Origin: Paramarasmius palmivorus
Lineage: Eukaryota; Basidiomycota; Agaricomycetes; Agaricales; Marasmiaceae
Assembly (NCBI GenBank): GCA_037176845.1
Contig: JAYKXP010000026.1
Coordinates: 62,001-126,000, forward strand
Direction of reading: 5' to 3'
DNA: 64,000 bases
Each line of letters begins with the position of its first letter. Within the stretch, counting starts at the first letter, position 1. Of this stretch, positions 33,804 through 46,000 are shown in pieces. The position numbers were made by a program, and so were the translations under genes. Below the pieces are notes generated by a model that saw only the letters and a list, made by a program, of their open reading frames with translations, was not told the DNA's origin and did not search any database.

Positions 33804-36138
33804 CTACTTCTGGAATTCATTGAGGACCTCTTCCGAGTTCAAAAAGTCGGTTTTGTCAATGTCCCAGTCTACGCGACTCTCGTCAGCAAACAATAAGGAC
33901 ACATAGGCGTCTTCCATTCCTCACCATCAGTTATGACCGTAATATTTCCTCTCAAGAGTTGTAGAACTGGTCGCTCCTCCAGATTGTACTTGGGCCATTC
34001 AGCTGACGAGTACAACAAAAAGGATAATCCTAGTCAGAACACCAGCCCTGGAGCAAGACTGAATGGAGTACTCACATCCAGGGTTCAAATCGTTGATGAA
34101 GTTGACGTAGAAATCCGTCATGGTATTTGCAAAATCGACCTCTACATCGGGAACGGGACCGAAAAATAGCTGCAGTTCGCTGGCATGTACGACTAGTCAA
34201 CGAGAGTCAACAAACAATCTTATTATCTCCACAATAGAAGTGACTTACCTCCAAGGGTCGGGTCGTTCCCAGGTATGAATTCCCTGAAATAATACGCAAA
34301 TACATCCTGTTTTTCCGCCGCATGCTCGAATAATAGCCTCCTTGGTGCGAGATACATGTTATCTGTGTACCATGCCTCAGCTCTGTCAAATAACGAGTCA
34401 CCAGTGTTGAATGGCGCATTCAACGTCCTGTCGTTCTCAGCCCAGAGTTGGTTGGTTTCCTGGAAAACATCTTCTGTGACGGTACTATCGTCTATCAACA
34501 GACGGCCGATGAAATCGTCAAAAGCAGCATCTTGAGCAGATCCGGTCAAATTGAGGTTCCGTAGACTTATGCTGAAACCGGCGCCCTCGTTGACCTGGAG
34601 GAGTTAGACTATATCAATTTGTGTTCATTGACAGAAACAAAAGGATAAACTTACGTTAGTACCAGCGAGATATGGAAGGTGCACAAAATTGCCGCTTTTT
34701 ATTATGTCGGAAGCCTGAGCGAAGAATTTTGAACCCGGTGAAATAGTTGGTTGCCACAACTGTGAATTGAGCGTGTTCGCAATCATCCTGTTACTTGCGT
34801 TCATGAGTGTCTATTGTGGTTCGCATATTAACCTGCTGCATTAGGGCGGTGAAACAGAGACCTGCCTACCTCGAAAGGAACACTCCGAAGACAATCAACA
34901 GCATCAGGACCTGCGGAGCAACCAGTGGCTTGAAGTATTCTCGTGAATGGTTTCCCGGGTTTATCATAGGTTTCCGGTGGAGGCGAACTCTTACTGTGTA
35001 ATAGTCAGCTGGTGTCGATACAAAATGGGATTCACGCTCACAAAGGCCCTGTAGACGAATCCGAAATCCCAGCTCTGAACATTGGCTCTTCCTCACCAGG
35101 AAATAGGAACAAAGCTTCGACGCTACCCGCTCCGGCACTCTAACAAAAAGATACATTAGTCATAGTGCAAACGGCGATCGCTACTAACCTGTCCCCATAT
35201 CGTGACCTTGTTCGGGTCGCCACCAAAGGCGCCAATGTTTTGCCTGATAAACCTGAGCGCCTCAGCTTGATCAAGAAGTCCAGCGTTCAGGTCCTCTTTT
35301 GGCACAACAGAACTAGCGAGCTGCATTGCGCGATGAGGAAAGCCACTAAGCCACTCCAATGTAGTACTCACAAAACCAAATGTGTTCAAACGATAATTTC
35401 TGAGGTAGAGGCGTCAGTAAATTGCTTTCATGGTTTGTTTTGGTGACCCGTACACTGAGATAAAGATGATGGGCTTCTGTATCTCCACACTTCGGAGGAT
35501 TATTCCTGGACAAGCAACTCAGAATAAGTACATCTGTTGATCGAAAACGACAACCTACGCGTCGGGTCAGTTGACGGCGAGGATCCCGCGCTTTGCACAT
35601 TCATCAGCCGACAAGCGTGATCCGACCGAAGACAGTTACGCACCCATTAGTGTAGGCACCACCCTAACCAGACTCAGAAAAGTGTTCAAAAGTAGTTGCT
35701 CGAACGTACATGAAACCACACAAGAATGGGAAGTTTTGCATCTGCTGATGTATTTTGTGGACGCCAAACCTGAAAACGGCTTTAGTGAAACAAAAGACTG
35801 CTTTAAGGGTGCAACCTCACGTTCAAGAACAGGCAGTCTTCACTAATCGGTGCTCCTAGACTTGAACTTGGTAGCTGCGGACACGCATTTCCGAATTGTG
35901 ACGCGTCCTTGACCAGCTCATTGCCAGCCATAGGCCCATGCTTGAGGGGAGCAGGTGATTTGAATCGACGTGACCCAACGGGAGCCGCAGCGTAAGGTAT
36001 CCCAAGCCATTTCTCCGTTCCATTGGCGGTTGAGACACCTCTGAAGGTCCCGGATCTCAGACGTACATCCAGAGGGGTTGATTGCGAGAAGACGGCCGAG
36101 GAAAGTAAAAGGACGTGAAAAATGTAATGGTAGAACAT
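33804..36138 (-). CDS. Secreted type-B carboxylesterase/lipase
   Basis: Alpha/beta hydrolase that cleaves carboxylic esters outside the cell. Start ATG at 36138 gives a signal peptide ([20 protein letters not shown]); an in-frame ATG at 36159 is an alternative. At least eight introns. Blocks in order: [49 protein letters not shown], a spliced [40 protein letters not shown], the nucleophile elbow TIWGQ|SAGAGS with its Ser, [13 protein letters not shown], and near the end [16 protein letters not shown] with the catalytic His. The last exon ends [14 protein letters not shown]. All these match fungal type-B carboxylesterases (COesterase). The substrate is not predictable. Confidence 0.9.
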
Positions 36139-36983
36139 GTCATGTATCACCTCCAACATTGCCGTTAAAGGGGAAAACGGCTTGGGACGTATTTAAGTAT
36201 CCGGGTTCCTGTTCAAGTGGAAACAAGAGCACATGAACTACTCGTATTCAATTGGGGTGGGAGATAGGTGCGTACCCGGGGATTAGGAAGTCGCGTTATG
36301 GGAAAAACATACGCAAAACAAACGTTGGAGACCTTAAATAGATGCAGAATGGATGAGAATGAATGCTATTCATGGAGGTATGTACGACTCACACCAGGAA
36401 CCAGGTCGTAACTTTCTTGATATTCTCTCCTGCAAACACTAGAGCTTGAGAAACGTTCAGACACCGCGAAGTTCTATATTAGCGATAAATCAGAGGCCGG
36501 AGCTGTAGATTGCATATTGTGCGTACCTAAAACGAATCCGTTTCGTGAGGGTGACCTAGTGCCTCTGTAGGCCTGCGTGTCTTCTTGGTGGTAACTCGGT
36601 GGTAACGGAACAAGCGCCATCTCTTTGCTCTCAACAACGACATGCCAGTGCACCTCAACGCTAGTCATTCCTCAAAATCCAATATGGAGCCGCAAAGATA
36701 TCATTCAGCAGGTGTAGCAGAGGCTCCAAATCCCCTTTGTACAGACGAGGAAACACAGTGGTAGAATCCGGTTGCAAGGACTGTTCAGCAAAGCAGTCTA
36801 AGTAGCTCTCCTCTTCGGTGACCCTTGCCTCTGTTCCATGCTGTCTGCTACCGGCCCAATCGAGTTCAGTGTCCCTGTCCTTCATAGGGGTTCTTGTTAG
36901 GGGATTCCATCGTTACTTAAGGACTCCTCTTTCTCGCAAGGGGTTGTTCACCTCCCTGGGGACTCGAGGTGATACCAGATAGT
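36139..36983. other. Divergent intergenic region
   Basis: Between the carboxylesterase (minus) and PLAC8 (plus) genes. It contains one short minus-strand open frame with protein-like composition (36661-36885), listed separately; nothing else is supported. Confidence 0.45.
36661..36885 (-). CDS. Possible small ORF of unknown function
   Basis: An ATG-started frame of 74 residues beginning MKDRDTELDWAGSRQ and ending PLLHLLNDIFAAPYWILRND. The composition is balanced and the C-terminal half could form an amphipathic helix, unlike neighbouring chance frames. I recognise no family, and it lies in a promoter region, so it may be a gene remnant, an unannotated small gene or chance. Confidence 0.25.
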   Translation of the reverse strand: MKDRDTELDWAGSRQHGTEARVTEEESYLDCFAEQSLQPDSTTVFPRLYKGDLEPLLHLLNDIFAAPYWILRND

Positions 36984-38192
36984 ATGGGACAAGACTCGGA
37001 CTATCATTCGTATTTGGATCTGGAGCGTAGGAGCGGTGAAAGCCAACCAGATCCTCACTGGATGCCATTACCTTCTACGTCTTCTCTTCAACATGAACCG
37101 GCACCCTCGACTCTTGCACCTCCCGGGTACTCACAGCGACCTCCTTTGGGCTCATTTCAGTCACCACAATCTTTAAGTGTTCCATTCTACACCTTCCCTT
37201 CGGTATCCGGAAGCATGCCGACACTCATGCCAGCTAGTACATCCGCTTCATACTCTTTGCAGCCACCCCAACAATCTCGGATGAGACCAGGCTCGCAAGT
37301 CCACTCAGGAGATATCAAGGTCTTGATTTTCTTACTCTATCGAACTAGATTTAACGGAAATATTCCAGTATCTCTCCTCACCTCCCGGCATAACGCAACT
37401 CCCCGTTCCAAGCATAACGCAAGTACAAATTCCAGAGCCACATCTACCCCCGCCGCCCCCGACACCAAACATCGCTTTGGGACAGCCTGGTCCTTCGGCA
37501 TCAACTCCTACTCTAGCACGAACACGGCAAGCATCGTTACTAAACGTCACTACGAACGGAAACACATCTCCGGTCATAACATCCCAACCGAGCCCCACAT
37601 CCATAATGTCTATCAACTTCAAAGGGAGTAGAAACGCGAAATGCTTGCCGACTAATTCGGATGGGAGAAGGGAGTGGAGTGCTGGGTTGTTCGGGTGTGT
37701 CAAAGAAAATACATGCAGTGAATGTGAGCATCCCATCTACACGAATCTATTCACTGAACTCATGAGGACATGCAGGCTGCTTAGCATGGTGGTGCCCTTG
37801 CATTGTATATGGGCGAAATAAAAAACGATTGGATCACTTATCTCAACGCAACACTCCTGACCCCATGGGTAGCGAAACAATATGCAATGGTGATTGTGCC
37901 CTGCACTGTTGCTTGACCGCTACATGCATGTTTGGATGGGCATTGCAGGTAAATGATCCGTATTTCTGTTCTATCTATCTCTAATAGACATATTTAGGTC
38001 CCAAATCGTTCGGTTATTCGTTCACGGTATAGTATCAAGGGTACAGGTTTGGGAGACTGTTGTACGACTTTCTGGTGCTCGTCTTGTGCGCTTGCTCAAG
38101 AAAGTATGGAAATCGGTTTGGAGGAATGTAGTTTTCCCGATGTCGCGGTTGGGAATGGCAGAATCATGTCAGAAAGATTGCAGGGTCAATGA
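36984..38192 (+). CDS. PLAC8-family Cys-rich protein (4 exons)
   Basis: Exons 36984-37319, 37369-37717, 37776-37948 and 37998-38192; 350 residues. Residues 1-200 are Pro/Ser/Gln-rich and disordered. The PLAC8 domain follows: REWSAGLFGCVKENTCSCLA, WWCPCIVYGRNKKRLDHL, CNGDCALHCCLTATCMFGWA and VPNRSVIRSRYSIKGTGLGD, then CCTTFWCSSCALAQESMEI. The CCxxxxCxPC-type clusters of PLAC8 are represented by TCSCLAWWCPC and DCCTTFWCSSC. PLAC8 proteins are membrane-associated and in plants and fungi have been linked to cadmium or calcium handling and organ size; the exact role here is unknown. The splice phases all agree, and the domain is only seen after splicing. Confidence 0.9.
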
Positions 38193-38544
38193 CTGACAGA
38201 CTGTTTGCACACTCTAATATTTGCTCCATGTATCTTGTACATACTAGAGGTCTCAATAGTCACGGACATGGGATCCAGGATCTCAGGTCAGCCGCGCCGA
38301 CTGTATCGCGTACCCGGCCTAGTTGCATCCAGAATGTTCTGCATCTCTTACCATCATGTTTCCTGTTCTCCAGTGCTGAACCTGGACCTCAGCAAACGAC
38401 ACTCACTAATCCAGTGCTAACCAGCCCTCGGTGTTCTTCCCCTTACACATCGAATGACGTGTCCTTCGGGGCATTGAAGCATTCAAAGGCCATCAGTTTC
38501 AAGTCGAACAACGCTCTTCCCTTTACACTATTCTGCCCGTCAAA
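38193..38544. other. Intergenic region
   Basis: 3' flank of the PLAC8 gene and promoter of the ERO1 gene. No separate coding region is supported. Confidence 0.5.
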
Positions 38545-40542
38545 ATGAAGGGCGGATTATATCCCATATTTTTCTCAATCATCGCCTCTTCTTGTTTGGG
38601 CTTTGACAAATTACTTCAACAATCGGATGCTCTATCTGGCCGAAGTTCAGCGCAGGGTGCTTTTCAGGAGGAGACGTTGAAGTTGGATTTAGGTGTAGAT
38701 GTCAAACAGTGCCAGAATTTACAGGTGCGCGCTTTAGCCTTGTCGCTGATAAAACTGGTGGTTAACGGTCGCAATAGCCCACAGGTCCCATCGAGGCAAC
38801 TCTGTGCGACTATGAGACAGTGGACAGCGTGAAGAAGGGCCTGTACGAGAACCTAAGGGATTTAGTGAAGGCGCCGTTTTTCAGATACCTTCAGGTGTGT
38901 TATAGCCAATTTTTAGACTGTTCTGTCCCTAATCCTCGCCAGATGGATTTATACCGAGGATGTCCATTCTGGGACGATAATGCGATGTGTACAGAGGCGA
39001 CGTGTGCTTTGCAGACTATTGACGAGGTGTGTAAGGGTGACCTAAGTGTGACAGTACTTCCCCATTAATGATGTCTTTAGAAAGATGTTCCAGAGAAGTG
39101 GAGATCGAAAACACTCAGCAAGGTCGATCCTATCGCGAACTACGACGCGTTAGCAGGGTGTTATTATCGTGATTCTGATTACTGTTATCTGGAAGACCCC
39201 AAAGGCAAGGAACATAACCATTTGGCGACTCACAAAGCGACTCACCAGCCCCAACAGTGGGGGATTACTTTGACCTGTCACTAATACCAGAACGATACAC
39301 CGGCTATGCAGGAGAAGGTGCACGTCAAATATGGCGGACGATATACCAGGAAAACTGCTTCGCACCTTCGTCGCTTCAGAGCTCGCTTACCCAGACAGAA
39401 GGATCGGAACAGACTTGCATAGAAGAACGCGTGTACTACAAAGTTATCTCAGGTCTGTCTTGCTAGTCCCAACTTGGTCTCGGCTCTTTTGTATACTGAC
39501 GTCTCATTGACAGGTCTGCACGCATCCGTGTCAACACATATCTGTCTAGATTATTTGAACCACACTTCTGGGGAATGGGTACGTGATGTTCCCCATTTTC
39601 TATGGGCCTACTTCTAACTTGAATAACAATGCTAGGCTCCTAATCTCCAGTGTTATATCAACCGCGTTGCTGCTCACCCAGAACGACTAGAATACATTTA
39701 CTTTGATACCGTCATTTTGCTCCGCGCAATAGCACGTTTAGGCCCGCATCTTTCCTTGTACGACTATGCCGATCCTTCGGATGTAGACACGCCGTCAAGG
39801 TTGAAGAATGTGCTGGAGATTGCTCAAGAAGCCGGGAAATTCGACGAGACGTCGCTGTTCAACGGGATCAACGCTCAGGTATGCACTGGCAGGTTGGAAA
39901 TACGTATGATCCATGTCGCTCATCATGCGGGATAGGCTATGAAAGAGGAATTCAAGACTCATTTCCGCAACGTCTCACGAATCATGGACTGTATCGATTG
40001 TGACCAGTGTCGTCTTTGGGGGAAAGTACAGACAATGGGCCTCGCCACCGCGCTGAAAGTACTCTTTGAGATCGACGAGACTTCATTGAGGTACGATTAT
40101 ACTATTCTTCTGTTATACCCCGGTTTTGACGTTCTTGAGCAGCCGATCGCACAGCGGCAATGTCCTCCACCGTTCTGAAGTTGTTGCCCTTTTCAACACT
40201 CTTCACCGATTTAGCGAAAGCTTGCACGCGGTAGACGTGTTCCGTCGGCTGGCAAAGGATTCGGATCCAGATGTATGTGCCTTGGAACTATTATTGCTTC
40301 TGTTCTAATATTCTCCCCAGTTGTCCTTGCCGGCAGCCATCGAAGATCGCCCGAATACTACCGCTGAGGCATCTCGTAGAAGGGTGGAAGCCCTGATTCA
40401 GTTCTGCAAAGAAAGCACTGCAGAATGTATGGGGGCCGTGAGTAGCATATGGTCTCGGGGGCTCAAATCCATCGAGTCATTGTTCGGAACCCATATTGCT
40501 GAGAGAATGGATGGGAGCGCCGGAAGATACGAGGAGTTGTAG
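38545..40542 (+). CDS. ERO1: ERO1, endoplasmic reticulum oxidoreductin
   Basis: FAD-dependent thiol oxidase of the ER lumen that reoxidises protein disulfide isomerase. Starts [13 protein letters not shown], a signal peptide. The first intron is 38725-38777, giving [23 protein letters not shown]. Blocks in order: [39 protein letters not shown] (the shuttle Cys pair), [62 protein letters not shown] and the catalytic [20 protein letters not shown] with the active-site C-x2-C, then LFEIDE. These are diagnostic for ERO1. About nine introns, all placeable in frame; the stop is at 40540-40542. The C-terminus ends AGRYEEL and shows no obvious retention signal, as in other fungi. Confidence 0.95.
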
Positions 40543-40763
40543 GTACTCGATATATTATTTGTTGGATTACAAGCTCGTCGTCAACTGAGAGATACAGTTC
40601 GGTAAGTGCAACGGCATAAGCGTACTAGAGCAATTTAGGATAACAATGAAGAAGTCCGAAATCTAGTGGTGAAAATACATACAGTGAGTAAACTTCAAAG
40701 TCCAAGAACGATAGCACTCGAAAACCAAAGCAAATAAAGAGCGTGTCAAGTGCGTTTTACCCC

Positions 40764-43044
40764 TTATGCAGAGCATCTCTCGTACATCCTCACAGAGTCC
40801 ACAACCATTGCCCTGCTTTGGTCAGTTCCCCAACTTGGAAGCCACCTCTCCTTGGCCAGCGCAAAGTCCCTCATCGCGATGTCCCGTCCGTTAGAGTTGA
40901 ACCAAGGCTTGTTTCCTTGAACTTCTGGGAACCACCCATTAGTACCTCCAACAGCAACGTTGAGGATCAGGTAGAAGTCCTTATCGAAAGGTGCACTCCA
41001 GGAGTTGGAAGACGCCCAGGGGTCGGAGAGCGGTTGAAGGGCACCGGTTGTCTCGTTGATGATAGTAGAGGGGAAATCGCCACGTTCAAAGAATGGTTTG
41101 TCGAATTTGATCTCCAGAAGGGTGTGTAAACGAGTGTCAACGTAAATTCGGATCCAATCCGGCGTCCACTCCAAGACGTAGGTATGGAAGTCTTCATCGT
41201 AACCCTTTCTCTTGTCAGACCACCAGGAGTATGATTTGCCAACACCATTCAAAGCGGGTGAGGGACCCCAATTTAGAGCGCCTGTAGATATGGAAACATG
41301 AGCATGAACAACCGAGTTAGCGCTGGGAGTGAGACAGACCTTGGACGTAGTTCCTGCCTCGGTTGGTGTAGCGCAAATCGTTTCCTGTCCGTATAATTAG
41401 TAAATGTGTCTACTGTGAGGATTGAATGCAAAAAAACCTTTTGATTCGACTACGTCGATCTCCCCAGATCGAGGCCAAGCACCATATGCATCCTCGGTAG
41501 GTAACATCCATATCGCAGGCCACAGCCAGTCGCTATTGGCGTCGTTAAACAGGAATCAAAATCACAACCCAATGATACACTTACCCTCGAGGCATCTTTG
41601 CTCTCACCTCAACCCGTCCATACTTGATGCTCCCCTTCTCTCCCCTGTCAGTCCCGTTGAAGAACTTGGTTGAGATCCTAGCTGATTGGACAGGAGGAAT
41701 GATGGTTCCAGCAGTAGAGTTGGCAGTAGCCGAACATGCTCGTGCATAGCCATCATAATCAAAGATCTAAAAGGGTGCGATGCAACGAGGTGAGCACGAA
41801 ACTCAGCCGAACATGTGCAACAATCTCACCTTGCCTCCACCTTTGGGGTTATCGATAAAACCAGCATCTTTGGCGGTTTGGTTAAACGTGCAGTCGGTGA
41901 TATTATAAGTGAAGACGCCGCTATCAACACCACCTGTGGATTTGTGTCAGACTAGATTGATGTAAGATTGGTCGTTGGTAACATACCGAATACTTTGTTC
42001 CATCCATCGTCACCAAGAGACTCAGAAGTGAGAGTTGGCATCAACCACAGCTTGCCATCCTCAACGTAAACATTTTTATCACTCGACGTTGTCATCTCGA
42101 ACTGGCCTGGATACGGGTTTTCAATTAGCTAAACATCCAAGGAGAGACTGCAAAGAAACCCCTGACCATTGCCAAAGCCGTCCATATTTACCTCTCTGAA
42201 CCATCGGCTTTTCCAGGCTTCAGTACCGTCACTAAAGTCATCCTCGAAAACCTTGCACAAAGGTGCCCGCTATAGAGTTTTTAGAACCTAATCCAGAATG
42301 AAAGGGAGAGGGACTCACATCCATTCTGTTGTATTTGACATCCCTATACGTCAAATAGCATTGAAGGGCACCGGCTCCGAAGCCGAGGAGTATCATTCCA
42401 TAAACCATCAAATATGAGATGAGGATACGCGGTGAGGGCTTCTGTAGCCAAGGTTTGGGTACATCGGAGTGGGTTGGGTCTTTGTAGGGATTCGTCGGAT
42501 CACTGTCACCATTGTCCTTCTTTTCCGTAAAAGAACTAAGAGTAGGACGGTGCATGAGAGCCGGAAGCAGGTTACTGCGCATCCGAGGAGCTGGGGCCTT
42601 TCGAATGGCGGTAGACGAGGCGTTGACGCTATTAGCGCCTGGAAGAGGCACATAGGAAATATTTGGACTGTTGTTGTGTGTTGAAGCTACTGAGTAAGGA
42701 GCGGGAATTTGAGAGAATGAGGCGCTCGTAGGCGTAGACGGAGAGCTACGAGTGTAAGAACGATAGTGGTTTCGTGGACGCTGCTGTGAAGCAATGTAGG
42801 AGGTGGCATTGGCGAGTTCTTCCTCCGCCTGTCTTCTTTGTGTCTCCGACTGTTGGACTTGACGATCCCTTTCTCTATCCTCGTCCCCGGGAAGCACACG
42901 CGATTCCCGCAACGAGGCCGGCGAGTTCCCCGAAGAGTCGGACTCGTTTACCCTGAACGAAGAGCGTCGGCTGAGAGCAGGACTTGCAAAGGGGTCCTGC
43001 ACCACCTCGGAGGGTGTTTGAGACTGGTACTTGGGGTCAGCCAT
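40764..43044 (-). CDS. Membrane-anchored GH16 glucanase, KRE6/SKN1 type
   Basis: Start ATG at 43044 (MADPKYQSQTPSEVVQ). A Ser/Gln-rich cytosolic N-terminus of about 200 residues leads to one transmembrane segment (ILISYLMVYGMILLGFGAG), making a type II membrane protein. The lumenal part is a GH16 fold: DDFSDGTEAWKSRWFREVNM, DSGVFTYNITDCTFNQ, KFFNGTDRKGSIKYGRVEVR, AIWMLPTEDAYGAWPRSG followed by the catalytic GEIDVVES, then EDFHTYVLEWTPDWIRIYVD and ILNVAVGGTNGWFP. The E-x-D-x-x-E signature is intact. KRE6/SKN1 proteins act in beta-1,6-glucan synthesis at the secretory pathway or cell surface. About eight introns separate the blocks. Together with ERO1 next door it is a housekeeping secretory-pathway gene. 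Confidence 0.9.
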
Positions 43045-46000
43045 CGATGACACCTATGCCGGGAAGAAGAAAGGGAGGTTGGACACGAGAAGAAGGTGAC
43101 GACGCAACCTTGAGGCCTTTAAGTAAAAAAGAATCAGTACCTTGATGAGCGAAAAGGTACAAAATACGCGCACACTTAGACCTTCCGGACGTGATTTGAC
43201 AGTTACTTGACTCTTCTTCGCCTCCTTGTATCCAATAGGTTCCCGTAAACCACCGCATTTTTCCTTCCGTATTGATAGCTGTCCACGCCGAAAAGCCAGC
43301 CTTTCATCCACGCGTGCAAGGTGAATGTTCTGATGTCAAAGGGACACACCCCTGGGTCCTGGAACCTGAGTGGTGATTGTTGGCATCGTTCTTCCATACC
43401 GTATGTCAGCGTCCAAGATTTCCTCAGTTTGATTGAGTTAAACCTGCTGTTCTACATATGTGATCGAGAGCTGGAATCAGTCTGGGTCGTTCCCGGAGCA
43501 CGAAAAAAAAGCTACCGATGAGAGATTCTGGAGAGAAGCAAATTCTGCCGATCAGCTCTGTTAGCACAAAACGGTCATGGAGGTTCGGAGGAAAGGCACC
43601 ATGTCCGTGAGAGCTTGACATCTGTCATTGACAAACGGTGATAAGCCACGGCTCGGCGGACGGAAGCAAACGGAAGCAAACGAAAAAAAAATTGAAATAT
43701 CCACATAAGGGAACGTTCAATTTTGGGGGCAATCCGCCGACTTCTGCTGCTGATTTGCATCTTCCGATTCTTGCTGTTTGTTATCATCACCCTGGTGACC
43801 GGGATCAACAATCATTGCAGTATGGTGTAAAACTACTCCACTAGAACTTGGTAGAGAAGGTATTACGATGGGGGCCTGCAATTCATTCGGTCTATGCAAA
43901 TATGCATAATAGTGAGGTCGCATATAACCAGTCGAATACCGCTGTCATCTGTCCGCGATCACAAGCACTGCCTGAATCTCACACAGCGTGTACTTATCAT
44001 CATCCCAAGTCGATGAGCAGGTGCCATGATCGATACTGACTCTCAAGCGATGTCCGATGAGCCCAGAACTTGTCGGCAGGGTTTGGGCAGGGTACCTGAA
44101 TATCAACGGTTTACCAGAATTCAGAATAAAAACAGCTGTGATTGCGAGGTCGAGGTACAAGATCTACCCATTCAGCCGTCCCGATGACAGGGCAATTGAA
44201 CCTGGGTCGCCGAACAAAAGCCACCAAGTGACTTTCAGAACCGTGAGCACAGAAGATATTTTGGGATCCCGCCACGTCTTGTGCGCATATGCTTTAGACG
44301 GAAGACGCGAGGAGCACAATCTAGGGAGAGCAGATTGGTGAAAGGAGAGGACGTGGGAGCCACTGTACGTACTTGCTACTAAGGGGTGTCAGCTTTGACG
44401 TTCTGAATTGTTTCTTGTCTTGAAGATAAGGCTCATTGAGTGAAATGACGACGTAGTTGTCCCTGTATGAACAAGATGCTGTAAGTATAAGCCGCCCGCA
44501 CGATAAACTGATACTGCGTAACCCCCTGTGGGTCTCCATGAAAACGTTTGAAGATAAGGAAAATAACGAGCCTGCAGCGACAGCTCGATTGTAGGTTCGA
44601 GTAAAGGGGCTGAGATTGAGAGGGCCATATCGGCGCTCCCCAAGCGACGACGTACGATAAATTCGGGCTGTTGAGAGTGGCGTAATGTGCCTTTTCTAAC
44701 TTTGACGAAGGAGCCCGTATCTCGTATTCGATGAGTTCTTGCAGTGTTTAGAGATTACGCCGTTCGGGCAACTGCATAATTGTTGCATATCTCGAGAAGT
44801 CTGGTTCAGGAGGGGACTCGGAGATATTATGAACTTGGAAGAAGCTAGAACCAAACTAAACAGTCCAGCACACCATCTGAGTTTACACTCAAGCTTATAA
44901 CTACCAGTATATCCTGCCCAAGATAGTAAAATCTTGAGCCTGAGTCCGCATTCCGAGATACAAAGTGACAGTCAAATCTGTGCTTTGTTCGCTACCGTGT
45001 CGGTCGTTCATGTAGTACAATGACGAATTTCCAAAAATCACGGCGAGGTTTGGACAGGTATGCTTGATCAGGTCCCTTGTTTGACTTGATAGTTACTTGA
45101 CATCGCCGAATACCACAAATATGAGTGGTGAACACCCCTGGAACATACCGAATTTTCTGACGAAGGATTAGTGGATCGGAGATTGACGATAAGTACAAGT
45201 GTTCCAGCCTACTTTGGGTAACGCGTCTTATCTCTTACGCATTGATGTACTTGCATTGACCACAGTGGCTGGGTCTTTTCAACGCGTCCGAGGTAGTGAA
45301 TTTGGGAGGCAGATGAAAGTCGAGTGCGACAGATGCGAGCGTGAGAAACTCGGCATTCTCTGCTACCACCACGTCCGGAAACTTATGAAGGTAGCTTTTA
45401 TATGTCCTGTTCGCTTTTAATTCCATTGCTAATAATCTCATTGTAGGGCTCGACCCATAGGCAATCGAGCCTGGCGATTTCACTGGGGTCGCACTTCGAG
45501 CTGAAGCCAGCAGAAGGCTGATACTGGCGCAATGCTCTTATTGACGAAGTGTTGGAACTGTTGGTTAAGAGGCAGGGAGGGATGGGGAAATGCGAAATAA
45601 CGTGGAGAGTACTCAGCTTTCATGAGTAATGCTCGATGGTCGTCTTCAATCGCGAGGTATCGTAATAGATACAAAGGCTAGGATAATATGGCAGATTTAC
45701 CGGACGTGCGTGTTCCTACTATTAGCCCCAGAATTCTTCATGAACCGACTTTACTTTTTAGACATATGTATCGCCGCAGTCCATGAAAAACAAACCTCCT
45801 TTCACACCTCACCATCGCGTTGTCGTGGTCTCTTTCCACCCCTGGTCCCATGAGAGTGTACATAGCAGTGATGCTTGTTCATTTTCTCATCTTACATTTT
45901 GCTGACGGAGGTCTTAGTACGGGAAGGGGCTTCAATATCGGTACGCCGCATTTCTGCGCATGTTGTTACTTCACTTAATTCAACCTTTTCATCGCCATTT